Of a stretch of DNA of 64,000 nucleotides, positions 44,501 to 54,748 are shown one piece after another. Position numbers and translations under genes: made by a program. The stretch is from Fragilaria crotonensis (taxonomy: Eukaryota > Bacillariophyta > Fragilariophyceae > Fragilariales > Fragilariaceae). The notes beneath the pieces are model-generated. The model was given only the letters and a program-made list of their open reading frames with translations, was not told the origin of the DNA and ran no database searches. How positions within the stretch are numbered: position 1 is the stretch's first letter; every line of letters starts with the position of its first letter. The stretch covers positions 1 to 64,000 of the forward strand of contig JAKSYS010000008.1 in NCBI GenBank assembly GCA_022925895.1. Reading direction: 5' to 3'.

Positions 44501-44615
44501 GCTCACATTCCTCTGTAGATTTAATGAAAACGACATTCGCCAATATGCCATTGCAAACCCATTGCCGCAGAATTTCTGTACACAAGCAGTGTCGGAGGAT
44601 GATGTATACGATTAA
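41526..44615 (+). CDS. Large unrecognised protein, candidate transposase with C/H-rich insertion
   Basis: 1029 residues from ATG 41526 (the frame stays open a little upstream to 41475). Seen: a basic N-terminus (residues 1-70), an acidic low-complexity stretch, a coiled coil near residue 260-290 (IEELKKKVQMMRKWNRTLVR), then a conserved-looking body. D479 lies in SSIDGASLSKNLSFIAGGIK, reminiscent of the first catalytic Asp of RNase H-fold transposases. A C/H-rich insertion follows: C597-x2-C600-x14-C615-x3-C619-H620-x9-C630-x-H632. The C-terminus has GAGHIADYLYKWRNLYRYSQ, QGWEAMNSLVKTFFFRRT (E953) and a basic LIPIARWLQRRL segment. I recall similar uncharacterised multicopy proteins in diatoms and some invertebrates, not a named superfamily. 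A DDE fold with zinc insertion (as in KDZ elements) is inference. Its convergent neighbour ends 31 bp away. Confidence 0.7.
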   Translation: MVKTRSGCHVVYSEASYGRAAKKEITRRRLKRKLESTLLQQVEDNDNDRNSTPRRQTRAQIRQMEELATPPSALTRVATTPPNNVTERFLRGRKPMCLDYGIARHFLFRGHGFFFCSPCDFWDALPADRDTRCSRASITFACTAKHNSFSHPTTLVCNGNRRKKEDNIQQELVAISATSGAQNDNSDSSSILEPFTLHGEEEDESAADDDNPAAGGYDCENATLVVLDNQPLPLCAVDASSRSSHGTQQSQDNSDVREQEGVIEELKKKVQMMRKWNRTLVRELKKLRQEATKKVATSTSNETAGAINTDPQSRNTSFQNEVIHAIDGVVKRYRRWGVARVGALVAKAVWSEEVFLPHVLKLASRHLRETIFTPYNILREMDLAGGTLSYEGIDVLRRVETCGVKRFRGSIIPSKTEIKRTAVMVEWFARQYCPFDLKHTNKGEAIQFDFAKTMLCITKAFHLDEIGKARSLSIASSIDGASLSKNLSFIAGGIKIVDLAARCPLTNRPLLNNPATMSAQSRNLCIPLKIMMGRETKETFTEFGPLFKFFDNISDETTMPKEMEGFKPFSSMTNCDLSAQWKGLCKGGAAKVHTLPCTGCATESNSLATPNSTACIRWCHENSADPDWMCFHKPMATPERVESMQAEVKELVATLEGALHDIQNESKMTRFDVELDNPSQSSTCDPASIHYRPNNAIQLQSFARLVTNELILRGLDVHGPLETRRENLRVALKGESTINRLSKEISHGEVCEGAYFLLMQTLPCVLHMENRNGIKLLTMAFIEGLSNAKKRHLFNDVNAEGIRVSLYVAEVERLINRSILGTEDDPCQWMCPYDAQKKELGPITMDNVRTRRIVDALDIVIEFCVTDEDRKMLWTTALNNYRTAMVLLRQRDDFTNTMIVSYQSHADKFFQAWVLLWQKEGITNYIHMMGAGHIADYLYKWRNLYRYSQQGWEAMNSLVKTFFFRRTSHGGGVRGSGKKSRLIPIARWLQRRLTFLCRFNENDIRQYAIANPLPQNFCTQAVSEDDVYD

Positions 44616-44645
44616 TAGGAATACTGTTCTTAGTCAGCCTATCAT

Positions 44646-46092
44646 CTATCCATTCAGCCGCTGTGAGATCAATTCCTTCGTTTTCAAGATATCAAACAAT
44701 TTCTCGCAATCAAACAGATTGTTGTTGCGACGCGGGTAGCAGCACTTGGCATACACATGTGTTGAGTCCAGGCGCGTCACTCGGTATAGGAAGCCATCAA
44801 CGTCATCCTCAAACTCACTTCCAGTCATGATTGGAGCTAGATCCTCATCGTCGTTGCGATCAATTACTGGCACAGTGGTATTGTCATACCAATCCTCACC
44901 CTCGTTGGCTGTACCACGTCGACAAATTAGTGAAGCGAGCAATGGATCACAACCTTCAAGGCCGTATGAGTAGGCATAGCGTCGGTATCGAATTGTTATA
45001 AACAATTCACTCGAACCATCGAACTCTAGGTCAATGCCATCCCTTTCGGTCTTGGGATTGAAAATTGGTTCACAATCATCAGAGCCAAACACAGCGTTGA
45101 TAATGTCATTCTGCCAAAGCGCTTTCGGCGATGATACTTTTGGAAGCCGGCATCGCTGTCCTGCCGTTACCGACTCCCCGAAGATTTTGCATAAACGCCG
45201 CAGGTGAGTTTTGGTTTCGAATCGCATGATGGTGCAGCACCTTTGAATCCGAGCAGCCTTAATTGTGAGACCACTCTCGGTTATTCTATACACTCGGGTT
45301 CGAGATGACACTCCACAATCTGGATCACTGAACAGGTCTCTGAATTGCCACTTTAGAAAGCCCCATGTCTCAGATGTGACGTTTGCCAAACGACATCGCT
45401 CCCTTCCAAAAAGGCCTTGCTGTTGTGAGTATCGCCCTAATAGTTTTGTCATTTCATTCTTGATTGCCATCATGTTATTCCACACGCGATGCGGAAAGCA
45501 ATCATGGTACCGTGAGTTCTTGTAACTTGATGGAAAGGGCAGACAATACTGATCATCTTCTGGAACTTCAATCAGAACGGCGTTTCCTTTCAAAGCTTCT
45601 CTGCCCTGCTCAACAAGTCGAAATCGCAGAAGGAATGCCAAACTCATTCCCTGGCAAGTGAAAAATAGGTTTGTTGGATCCCGAAGCGACTTCAGTGTGA
45701 ACACAAATGACAAGTTTGCAATGGAAACGGTTCGGACGACACGTAGCTCCGTGGTCTGCACAATCTCAGTCAAATTCCTCAAATGATTTTCATGCAGTAC
45801 CTTGGGGTAGAGGATACCCTCTGTATCGTGAACCTCCTTCATTTGACGGAAGATGTTTACGCTCACCGATGATGATGATTGCTGGCCACTGACCACCACA
45901 GCAATGACTCTTGCAACAACATATGCTCTTGTACTGCTGCTTGTACTTTCTGCCAACAGCACAAAGGTTCCCGGGAGGATATCAGCCTTAAGGACTTCCG
46001 AGTAAAATGGTGCTCCCTCAAAATGAGGCTCGGTCTGTTCCCAGGGAGTTCGTCTCGGACAACAAGAAGGCTCTGCTGCTGATTCTGTTGGG
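44646..46092 (-). CDS. Unrecognised partner protein, cut by a Copia insertion
   Basis: The frame runs on the - strand and ends at 44646; about 481 codons lie before it meets the Copia LTR at 46093. The first dozen residues of the frame as it now reads come from LTR sequence, so the native start lies beyond the insertion, at or right of 52787. Visible features: a segment PGTFVLLAESTSSSTRAYVV that vaguely resembles a BAH-type strand pattern, Cys/Arg-rich stretches (CCTIMRFETKTHLRRLCKIF), and an acidic C-terminal part. No catalytic motif recognised. Tail-to-tail packing with the 1029-residue gene suggests one mobile unit with two proteins, but no terminal repeat was found to bound it. Confidence 0.6.
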
Positions 46093-46649
46093 TAAAGTTT
46101 TATTCGCGGCGTTGAGGCTACGAACAAGGGCTCGACGAATTAGTAGATCGAAAACTTAGACTTGTAAGAATGAACTATTGATTAATTGTGAGACATGTAA
46201 AATATGCAAAAGAATGAAATGAGAACCATTGAATGAGAGCATTGATCAAATGAGAGCTGTTCTTCTTGTTCTTTTGACATCATTCTTTGTTCTTTTGTTG
46301 TTCTTCAAATGTAGCTGTGTAGATTGAATGTAGAACATGTACCAAAACCATGTTAATGAATTCCGAATATATATCGTGTAATATGTAGATTTGGTGATGC
46401 ACCCATTTTGTGTTCTCGCCGTAGCTCGGCTTACGATTGCGCTTCCCGACATTTTTCCACAGAACATTCGACAGTGTCCGAGGAACAATGACGCAAAACA
46501 ATTATGAGAAGGCGGACGCAAAGCGAACCGAACCGGTACCCAATGAGAACCGAAGCGTGACCCACGAAAACTTTGGTTGACGGACGGACGATTAGGAGAC
46601 TTAGAGTATTGTCACGACGATAGGCGGCAGCACAGTAGCTTTTGTTTTA
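46093..46649 (-). repeat. Copia LTR (3' LTR in element orientation)
   Basis: 557 bp; begins TAAAGTTTTATTCGCGG and ends GCTTTTGTTTTA on the + strand. Preceded in element orientation by a purine-rich GAGTGAGGAG tract. Confidence 0.93.
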
Positions 46650-49600
46650 CTCCTCACTCGTTCGACGTAGTCCTCTGGATCACCAACCCATCAATTGCTT
46701 TCTCAACTTGGTGTGAATTTCCTCATTGCAAATCTTGGTCAGAATATCTGCAAGCATTTCCTCAGTTGAGACTTGATGAATTGAAATTGTACCATCTTGA
46801 ACCTTGCTTCTGAAATGATGATACTTTGTGTTGATGTGACGCGTGCGTGGGCGCATTTTCGATTCTTGACGCTGAAGCCAACTCAACTGCACCACTGTTG
46901 TCCTCAAAAACCCTGCAATGAAGATGAGGTGTTGTTGCTGTTAGGCCACATCCATGTTGTTGCATCTCTTGTACCAACTCCATCAATGGAAGCACTTCTC
47001 TGGTAGCTGCTGAAATTGCCAAATATTCACTCTCAGTTGTTGACAAGGCAATCTCTGACTGAAGCTTGGATGCCCAGATGACTGGACAATTGGCATAAAG
47101 AATCACATAACCAGTCCTTGACCTTGCTGTGTCTGAATCCCAATCTGCAACTGTTGGATCCCAATCTCCAGTGAAGGAAGCATCAACATAGACATCAAAG
47201 CTTTGGTTGCCTGGAGAATAGATCATTCCCTTGTCCTTTGAACCAACCAGGTACCTGCCCAGCCATTTCAATGCTTTGCCATGTTCAAGTCTTGGGTTAG
47301 AAACAAACCTTGCTCCTTGGTGAACTGCACAAGAGATGTCAAGCCTGGAACATTTTTCGAGATAATTCATCTGTCCAATGACTCGCGATAATTGAAATGA
47401 TCATCAAAGGAGGAGACTCCAAATGCCTGCACAAAGTCTTGCTTGAGGCTCCAGTTGTTTTCTTGATAGCCACATTCTTCCCATCCAAGCGCAATTCCTT
47501 GATGACATCATTGATGAGGTGAGGCTGAGAAAGGTTGAAAGTGTTGTCATTGATTCTGTCAATTTGAACCCCAAGGAAGTCTGAGATGTCTCCTTCCACA
47601 GTGAGCTTGAGTCCAACTGCTTCCATCTCTTTGACGATGTTATCCAATTCTTGAGGGTCTGGTCCAGCCAAAATGGAATCATCAGTGTAAAGAACAAACA
47701 CTGACTTGCCTTTGTAGAATAGGCATTCATCAACTTGACTTGGAATGAACCCAACTTCCTTGAGCTTGTCCACCAGATGCTGGTTCCACACTCTGCCTGC
47801 TTGCTTCTGCCCAAAGAGATTCTTCTTGAGCTTGAGGACAAAGTCTTGAGCTTCACCTTCCACTTCAAAACCCTTTGGGATGGCCATGTAGAGTTCACAT
47901 TCCACATCTGCTTGAGTATAGGCCAACACAAAATCAATCTGCTTGGTGTACCAACCATGAATCAGGGTAGTGATGAGCACCATTCTGATGGCTGCCCAGG
48001 ATGCCACAGGTGAGAATGTTTCCCAATAATTGACTCCTTCCTCTTGTTTGGATCCATCAATGTTGAGCCTGGCTTTCCACTTGTAGACTTCACGCGTAGC
48101 AATTCGACGCTTGCGCTTCATTGCCCACACTGCTGGAAGGATCTTGGTTCCTTGAGGGACTGAGGACCTTGGTACCAACTCCCAGACTTGATTTTCGGTG
48201 TGACTCATGACTTCTTTCTCCATTGCCTTGATGAACTCGGCGCGATCCGGCTCCTCTCATGGCCTCATGGTAGTACATCGTGTCGGGGTCCGCGGAGGCG
48301 GCATAAGCAAGCATGGGATGCAGCTCTCCTCAATGTCCATCCACTCCTTGATGGTCTCAAAGGCCACATGATAAGGAAGCTGGTCCTCCAAATTGGCTTC
48401 CAGGTTGTACCAAACATCAAAAACCTTGGACTCTGGCTTGTTGGAAGGTTCATCAGAGGTCTTGTTGAGTCTTGGAGATCTTCTGAGTTGAACTTGAGGT
48501 TCTTGATCCTGTTCTCCCTCAGAAACTGGAAGTGGGGTTTGAGATGCTTGTGCTTCTCCCTCATTGACCGATTCTCCAGGTTCCAGATCAAATTCCATGA
48601 ATGGGACACCCTGTTGCAGACCTTGAGCTTGAGCTGGTTGCTTGATGTCTTGAAGCCTGGAAGTGGATGATGCTTTGAACCCACATAACTTCTGCCAATC
48701 TGAGGGTGGAGACAAGTTTCCCAATGAGTGCCTGACTGTTTCAAACTTGGGATCAAAGGTGACATGGAATTGAGGTGATACATGGCCTGTCTTGAGGTTG
48801 AGAACCAAAGCCACACTCCTTGCATGCTGCATGGACATTCCCAGGTAGACTCCCATCCTTGATCTGACTTCCCACTTGGGTAGCTTCTTTCCAGATTGCA
48901 TCTTGTTGTCAAGGACAAAGACAGGACATCCAAAAGGCTGGAAGTGATTCAGATTTGGAGTGACTTCAGACTTGGCAAACAATTCGAACGGCGACTTGAG
49001 GTCTTCCCTTCCCGAGGAAGCTGTAGAGTTGTGAACTTCATTGGCAACCCTGAGGGCATAGGGCCACAGATGAGCATCAATTGCCTTGGGCCACCTGTGT
49101 TGAGCATGGATGAGCATGGTCCTTGCTTGGTCTTGTAAAGTCCTGATCCTCCTTTCTGCCACTGCATTCTGGAAATGGGCATTGACCCCACAGAAAGTGA
49201 TGGTTTGACCTGCCTCCTTGATGGCTGCCATGAACTTGTTCTCTGCAAACCTGCCATTGTCAGCTTGGTAACTCTTGATCTTGACATTGAACTTGGATGC
49301 ATACCTCTCAAATGCCAGCTTTGCTTCAAGAGTTTCATCTGCATTGGTTGACTTCTGAAGGTGGATGTAAGACAAACCACTGAAATGATCAACAAAGACT
49401 GTTGCCACCCTGTACCTTTTCTTGGTAAGCCAACCCTTGATTTGGGCAATGAGCCCTGGAGTTGTGGACTCCAACTGATCAACACTGATGCACTGTCCGG
49501 GCTCCTAGCTGTCCTGAGCTTGCCACCTTGTTGTCCAAGTTTGGGCTTGGTTCTCCAGGGTCTCCTGGTGGCCTTCCCATACAAGCAACTGGTGCAAGTT

Positions 49601-52229
49601 GGGATTTGGCATGTTGCCAACTTCCTTGGGAGCAAACCACTCTTGGCCATGCTTTGCATCTTGGCTCCTGACATATGATTCAGCTTGTGATGCCAGCGAA
49701 GGAATTCTGCAGCAGGTTTCTCTTGGAAAGTAGCATCCTCTTCATCTTCAACGATTGCTGGCGAGTCAGGGTGGTTCTTGGCATCGAGGTCAAATGAGAC
49801 TGGTGTATTTGGAGTTTGATTCCAATCCACCCCTTGAGTTGAGGTATCAGTTGCCTCTGGGAGATAAACTTGTTCATCACAGTCTTCATCATCAGGGATG
49901 AGATGGGTGACCATTGAGATGATAGGATCATCCTCATCCAGTTCCACTTCACACATGTTGCAGAATGTGGAAAAAGCCTTGTAGCTTGGGGAAGTGTACA
50001 TGGTTGCAATGTTGCCACTGTCCCTACCCAACCTCACTGTCTTGGTGAACTTTCTTTGAGCCCACTGAAGCTGGATACAATCATGATATGTTGAACACCA
50101 TGTGCCTCTTGGCAAAGGCTTGAAGTCTTGGGCAGTCTGGGCCCAATGCTGTGGAGATAACAGCTTTGAAGGTGAATCCTTGACATAGAGCCCATCTGGG
50201 ATGACCCAATCATGTGAAACTCCATCATCATCTTCAATTGACCATTTGATGGTCCCTGAGTATATGTCAGCCAATGTGCCACCCAACCCCTTTAGTTTCT
50301 TGTTGACCTTCTTGAGAGGGGTGATGAAGTCCTTCTTGTCGTTGGAGATGCAATAGGAAGCACAGTTGTCAATCCTGATTGCGCTGGCATCAGTGTCAAA
50401 CCTTGCCACTTCATCTTGATGGGTCTGCTTGGCCTTCATTGCAATAATTGCAGTCAGGCATTCCAGTTGACTGAAGTGTTTCTTGCCCCTTGACCATCTT
50501 CCTTCTGAGGGAATCCATTGTCTCTTGTAGGGCTTGAAATTTCGTCCAGAGCTTTGCTTTCGCACGCGCGCGTTTGAGGGCGCCTCACGACTGGGCGATT
50601 GTTGATCCATTGTACCTTGGTTCTTGACCTTGGGTGAGCCTCAGGCGTATCATGCATCCAAGACTTGACATACTCAGACACGGCGACTGGGAGTGCCCTC
50701 CAAGGACTTGTCTTCACAGATTTCTTGCTTGGACATGGAGGGTCCCACACTTGTTGAACCACCTGGACAATGGTACTCATGAAGGTAAGGAGAAGGATGC
50801 ACAGCTCTGCCATCCTCGTCTTCCACCATTGAAGAGTCCATGGCCCAATGAACACGCAGTCCATTGGGCTTCCCCCATCATTCGTCATCTTGAGAGATGG
50901 CGGCGAGGGCATTGGAGAGTTTCATGTTGTGCTTGGCATCTGCAAACTTGTTGCCTTGATCCTTCTTGGGAGCTGCCACCTTGAAACCAATCCCTTTGCA
51001 CTCAGAGGGCCTGTGCCTGGTCCATCTGTTGTGATTAGGGCACCAATGATAGTCCTTGCCTTCCACAGTCTTGTTCTGCTTCTCACCAACCTTGGGAGAG
51101 GTAGTCATCCATGCTGGAAAGTCACCTGCCCTTGGCTTGCCTTTACCCTTGCCTTTCTTGTTGAATCCCTGCTTGTAGTCCTTCTTTCCATCTCCATTGG
51201 ACTTGCCTGCTGGATAGGTAGGTTTCTTCTGATGGACCATGAGATTATTGACTTGGGCCTGTAAGGCAATGATGGTTTCTTCTTCTGTAGTTCTCTGGCA
51301 CCACTGCTCTGACTCCTTTCTGGTCTTGAACTTGTTGAGAGCCCAATCCATGAGTTGCTGGTAGTTGACTTCACCTCCTTCCTCATAAAGGTCTTCCTTC
51401 TTCTTGATGTAGTCCACAAACTCAGCATCCTTGCATGCCTTGTATCCTTTGAAAAGATTGACCAGGAGATCTTGAGTCTCTTGTCCTCTGGCGTGGAGCT
51501 TGCTGACCAAACCAAGAACATAGTCATTGAAGGCTTCAATATCAGAATCTTGTTCCTCATTGCATAATCAAGACTGGAGAGTTTGGTCCTGACACTGGTG
51601 ATGGTAGCTCTGGTATCCACATGTGACACCATGATGATGACCTTGAGGAGGAGGGGGCCTGAACCTTTTCCACCAAACATGAAGGGATGAACATTTCCTC
51701 TGGTTCTGACTTGCTTCTGAGCGGCGTCGGTCAAAGAATTCATGAGGCAATGATAAAGCATGAAGGAATCTTGAGCCTCTCTTGAGTCCTCATTCATATA
51801 GGTGAGGGCATGAGCTTTGACATCTTCATAGGAAATTTCTCCATAGGATTCAATGAGGTCCTTGGACAATGCCACATCCCCTTGAATAGGAATGTTCAAG
51901 ATGTTGAGCCAATCAAAGACAATGGACTTATCCCTTGCTTGATCCAAGAAGAGCTGGAGGTTTTCTGGCTTGCAGTCAAACTTGATGGACAAAGACTCAG
52001 TACCAGACTTGAAGAGCTTGGCAGCAGCCTGCTCAGAGTAGTTGAGAACATCAGGGTTAGCAAAGGCTGGAGCCAATGCAAAATGGGGAGCTGGTTGAGC
52101 AGCCATGGTAGATCTTGCTGGGAGACCTAGTTGATGCAAACTTTAAAGCACTTGACTTTGAAAAGCTTGAAGGTTAGTTTGATTGATCAAACAACAGCAC
52201 TTGTCTTATTACTTAGCGCAGAGGAAGCG

Positions 52230-52786
52230 TAAAGTTTTATTCGCGGCGTTGAGGCTACGAACAAGGGCTCGACGAATTAGTAGATCGAAAACTTAGACTT
52301 GTAAGAATGAACTATTGATTAATTGTGAGACATGTAAAATATGCAAAAGAATGAAATGAGAACCATTGAATGAGAGCAGTGATCAAATGAGAGCTGTTCT
52401 TCTTGTTCTTTTGACATCATTCTTTGTTCTTTTGTTGTTCTTCAAATGTAGCTGTGTAGATTGAATGTAGAACATGTACCGAAACCATGTTAATGAATTC
52501 CGAATATATATCGTGTAATATGTAGATTTGGTGATGCACCCATTTTGTGTTCTCGTCGTAGCTCGGCTTACGATTGCGCTTCCCGACATTTTTCCACAGA
52601 ACATTCGACAGTGTCCGAGGAACAATGACGCAAAACAATTATGAGAAGGCGGACGCAAAGCGAACCGAACCGGTACCCAATGAGAACCGAAGCGTGACCC
52701 ACGAAAACTTTGGTTGACGGACGGACGATTAGGAGACTTAGAGTATTGTCACGACGATAGGCGGCAGCACAGTAGCTTTTGTTTTA
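52230..52786 (-). repeat. Copia LTR (5' LTR in element orientation)
   Basis: 557 bp, about 99.5% identical to 46093-46649 by eye. Confidence 0.93.
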
Positions 52787-52791
52787 TTGGG

Positions 52792-53390
52792 GCTCCATGC
52801 ATGATTGTCCTACAGGCACGGCGTGCAAGAAGAGAACGACACCTCTCGAAGCCGTTTGCGCTGTGTTACGTTGTTGTTGCTGGTCTTGCGAGTTGTTTTG
52901 GAGCAACCCGCAGATCTATGGGTTGTATACATTAAAAACCGTTAAATCTCATCTATAGTTTACTTACATATTTTAAAGTTAGATGGCGTTTAATATTGAG
53001 GAACATACTTAGTAAGGATGTTGGATGCTGTTGGATATGGCATGCTAATATATACAAGTGTGTTAAAGTGCCCAAAGAGTCATTTGCATAATGGTCTAGA
53101 CATTACAAAAGTCATGAACCCATTAGGTCGCTATTGATGTCGTATGTACAAGTATGATATCTATTATACAGCTGTACATACATATGCTACTACGGTACTT
53201 GTAGTATATGCAGAGCAGAGAGCAGTCTCGCGAAGACAATATATGAGAAGCACCAAACACCAACAGCTGCTGTTCTTGCAGATAAGACTTTAAGCCAACG
53301 CAACAGTAGACGAGTACAACTACTCCACTACTTATATTGCAGTACCTTAAAGATACACTCCCAGTAGCCGCTACGGAGTAGTATATTGAC
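52792..53390. other. Remainder of the unknown element and intergenic DNA
   Basis: The first roughly 130 bp should contain the displaced 5' end of the partner gene. The rest is AT-rich with some GTAC words. No terminal repeat or gene recognised. Confidence 0.4.
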
Positions 53391-53568
53391 GGCCCTAGGA
53401 CATTCGACCGCAGCGCGGCCGAGGGCAAACAACTCGTTCTCTGATGGAAATCGATCACTTGTTTTACAATTGATCGATTTGAATGCATCGGTGATGAGAT
53501 ATCTGCCGATGTATTTTTTCGCTATATTATATTACAATGTCACGATATTCATCTTCATTACTGCACTG

Positions 53569-53840
53569 TTATACCGATGCCAAAGAACCAAAATGGTCAG
53601 GCACTTCTGCTGCAAGCTATTGCGCCTATCTCTTTTGGCCAATGATGCGCATATTTTTCTAATCTTGAGATCAATGATACTTGCCGAGCATGCATATCAT
53701 TCGAACGACTTTGACCGAGATCCTTTTATGGTCAAACATCACCCAGTACTGTTATACTTATGCCAAACGAGCCACAATGGTCCGGCATTTCTTTGCAAAC
53801 TATCGCGCCTATCACTTGTGGCCAATGGTGCAATATGTTA
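53569..53840 (+). repeat. Imperfect tandem duplication, about 183-bp period
   Basis: A stretch with CTGTTATACCGATGCCAAAG, GCGCCTATCTCTTTTGGCCAA and related words is repeated with changes as CTGTTATACTTATGCCAAAC and GCGCCTATCACTTGTGGCCAA. It lies in the 5' leader of the DIRS element. Confidence 0.7.
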
Positions 53841-54748
53841 CATACTTTCCAACACATGATCAATACTAAGCATGCACACTTTACGATCACTAAAGGTTGC
53901 GGATTGTAATAAACAATCTAACGTTACTGGATGTTCTACAACGGAAAACCCCACCAAGCGTCCCAGCATGCCTTCATAAGCAATTGCGTTCATCAAATTT
54001 TGCGACGAGCAAACATATTCGAAGCAAAATCAATACACGAAATACAAAGGGTACACTTGTTTTTCGATAACGTGTATAGCTAATAAAGTGCAGATTACAC
54101 CTACATGCAAGGGTAATATAGGGGGGTCCTAAGAGGAAAGTCATCAACCCAGCAGATAACAGAATGTAATCAATGGACATTGAGACATTTACCTACCCCG
54201 TACAAATACAGTCATTTCCAGGATTTATTAAACTATCTATTATGCCATTGAATGTCGTGATTCGGGTTCAGTGCTCTAAACAAAATCGGTATCACGAGTT
54301 TTAAAACCAACTTCACACTTTTAACGCAAACCATTTCCAAATACATAACGAGGACGTTCATTCACACCGAATTCATTCACATATCAAATTACCTATCAAT
54401 CTACTTGGAACCTTGTTTATCACACTAAGCATCCAAATCTCCCAATCACGAATCCGTCTATCTAATTTAGTCCACGAACAAATCTGACATAAATACACCG
54501 CCCGGAAATAAGAATATGTCTTTCAAGAAAGTCAGTCAATGGGCCGATTGCTGAAACCACCAACCTTCATGAAGTGTTACTCAGTTTCCAATCATAAACT
54601 TCGCCGTATTCACCAGTATACAAAGGAATCGACAAATAACTTCATTCTGTTCTAAATAACACTCATAATCTCAAAACTCACAATTCGTAAACTTTGATCT
54701 TTCAGCTCCCCTTTGAGAATAACTAACAACCCTCCTACTTGCTCAACA

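Larger units (their letters stand above)
46093..52786 (-). mobile_element. Ty1/Copia LTR retrotransposon, young, internally broken
   Basis: Fossil. A 6694-bp element on the - strand with 557-bp LTRs at both ends, flanked by the 5-bp target duplication TTGGG (46088-46092 and 52787-52791). Parts in element order: Gag (about 52139-50880), protease and GAG-pre-integrase (about 50610-49680), integrase (about 49480-48260), reverse transcriptase (about 48220-47400), RNase H (about 47370-46680). Integrase before RT defines Copia; diatom CoDi lineages are the likely kin. The LTRs differ at only about three positions, so insertion is recent, yet the coding region is broken, with roughly five breaks. 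It sits inside the partner gene of the unknown two-gene element. Confidence 0.93.

Noticed and set aside
41526-44615. Polinton or virus-derived gene
   Set aside because: No integrase, polymerase B, capsid or packaging ATPase text in or near the gene pair.
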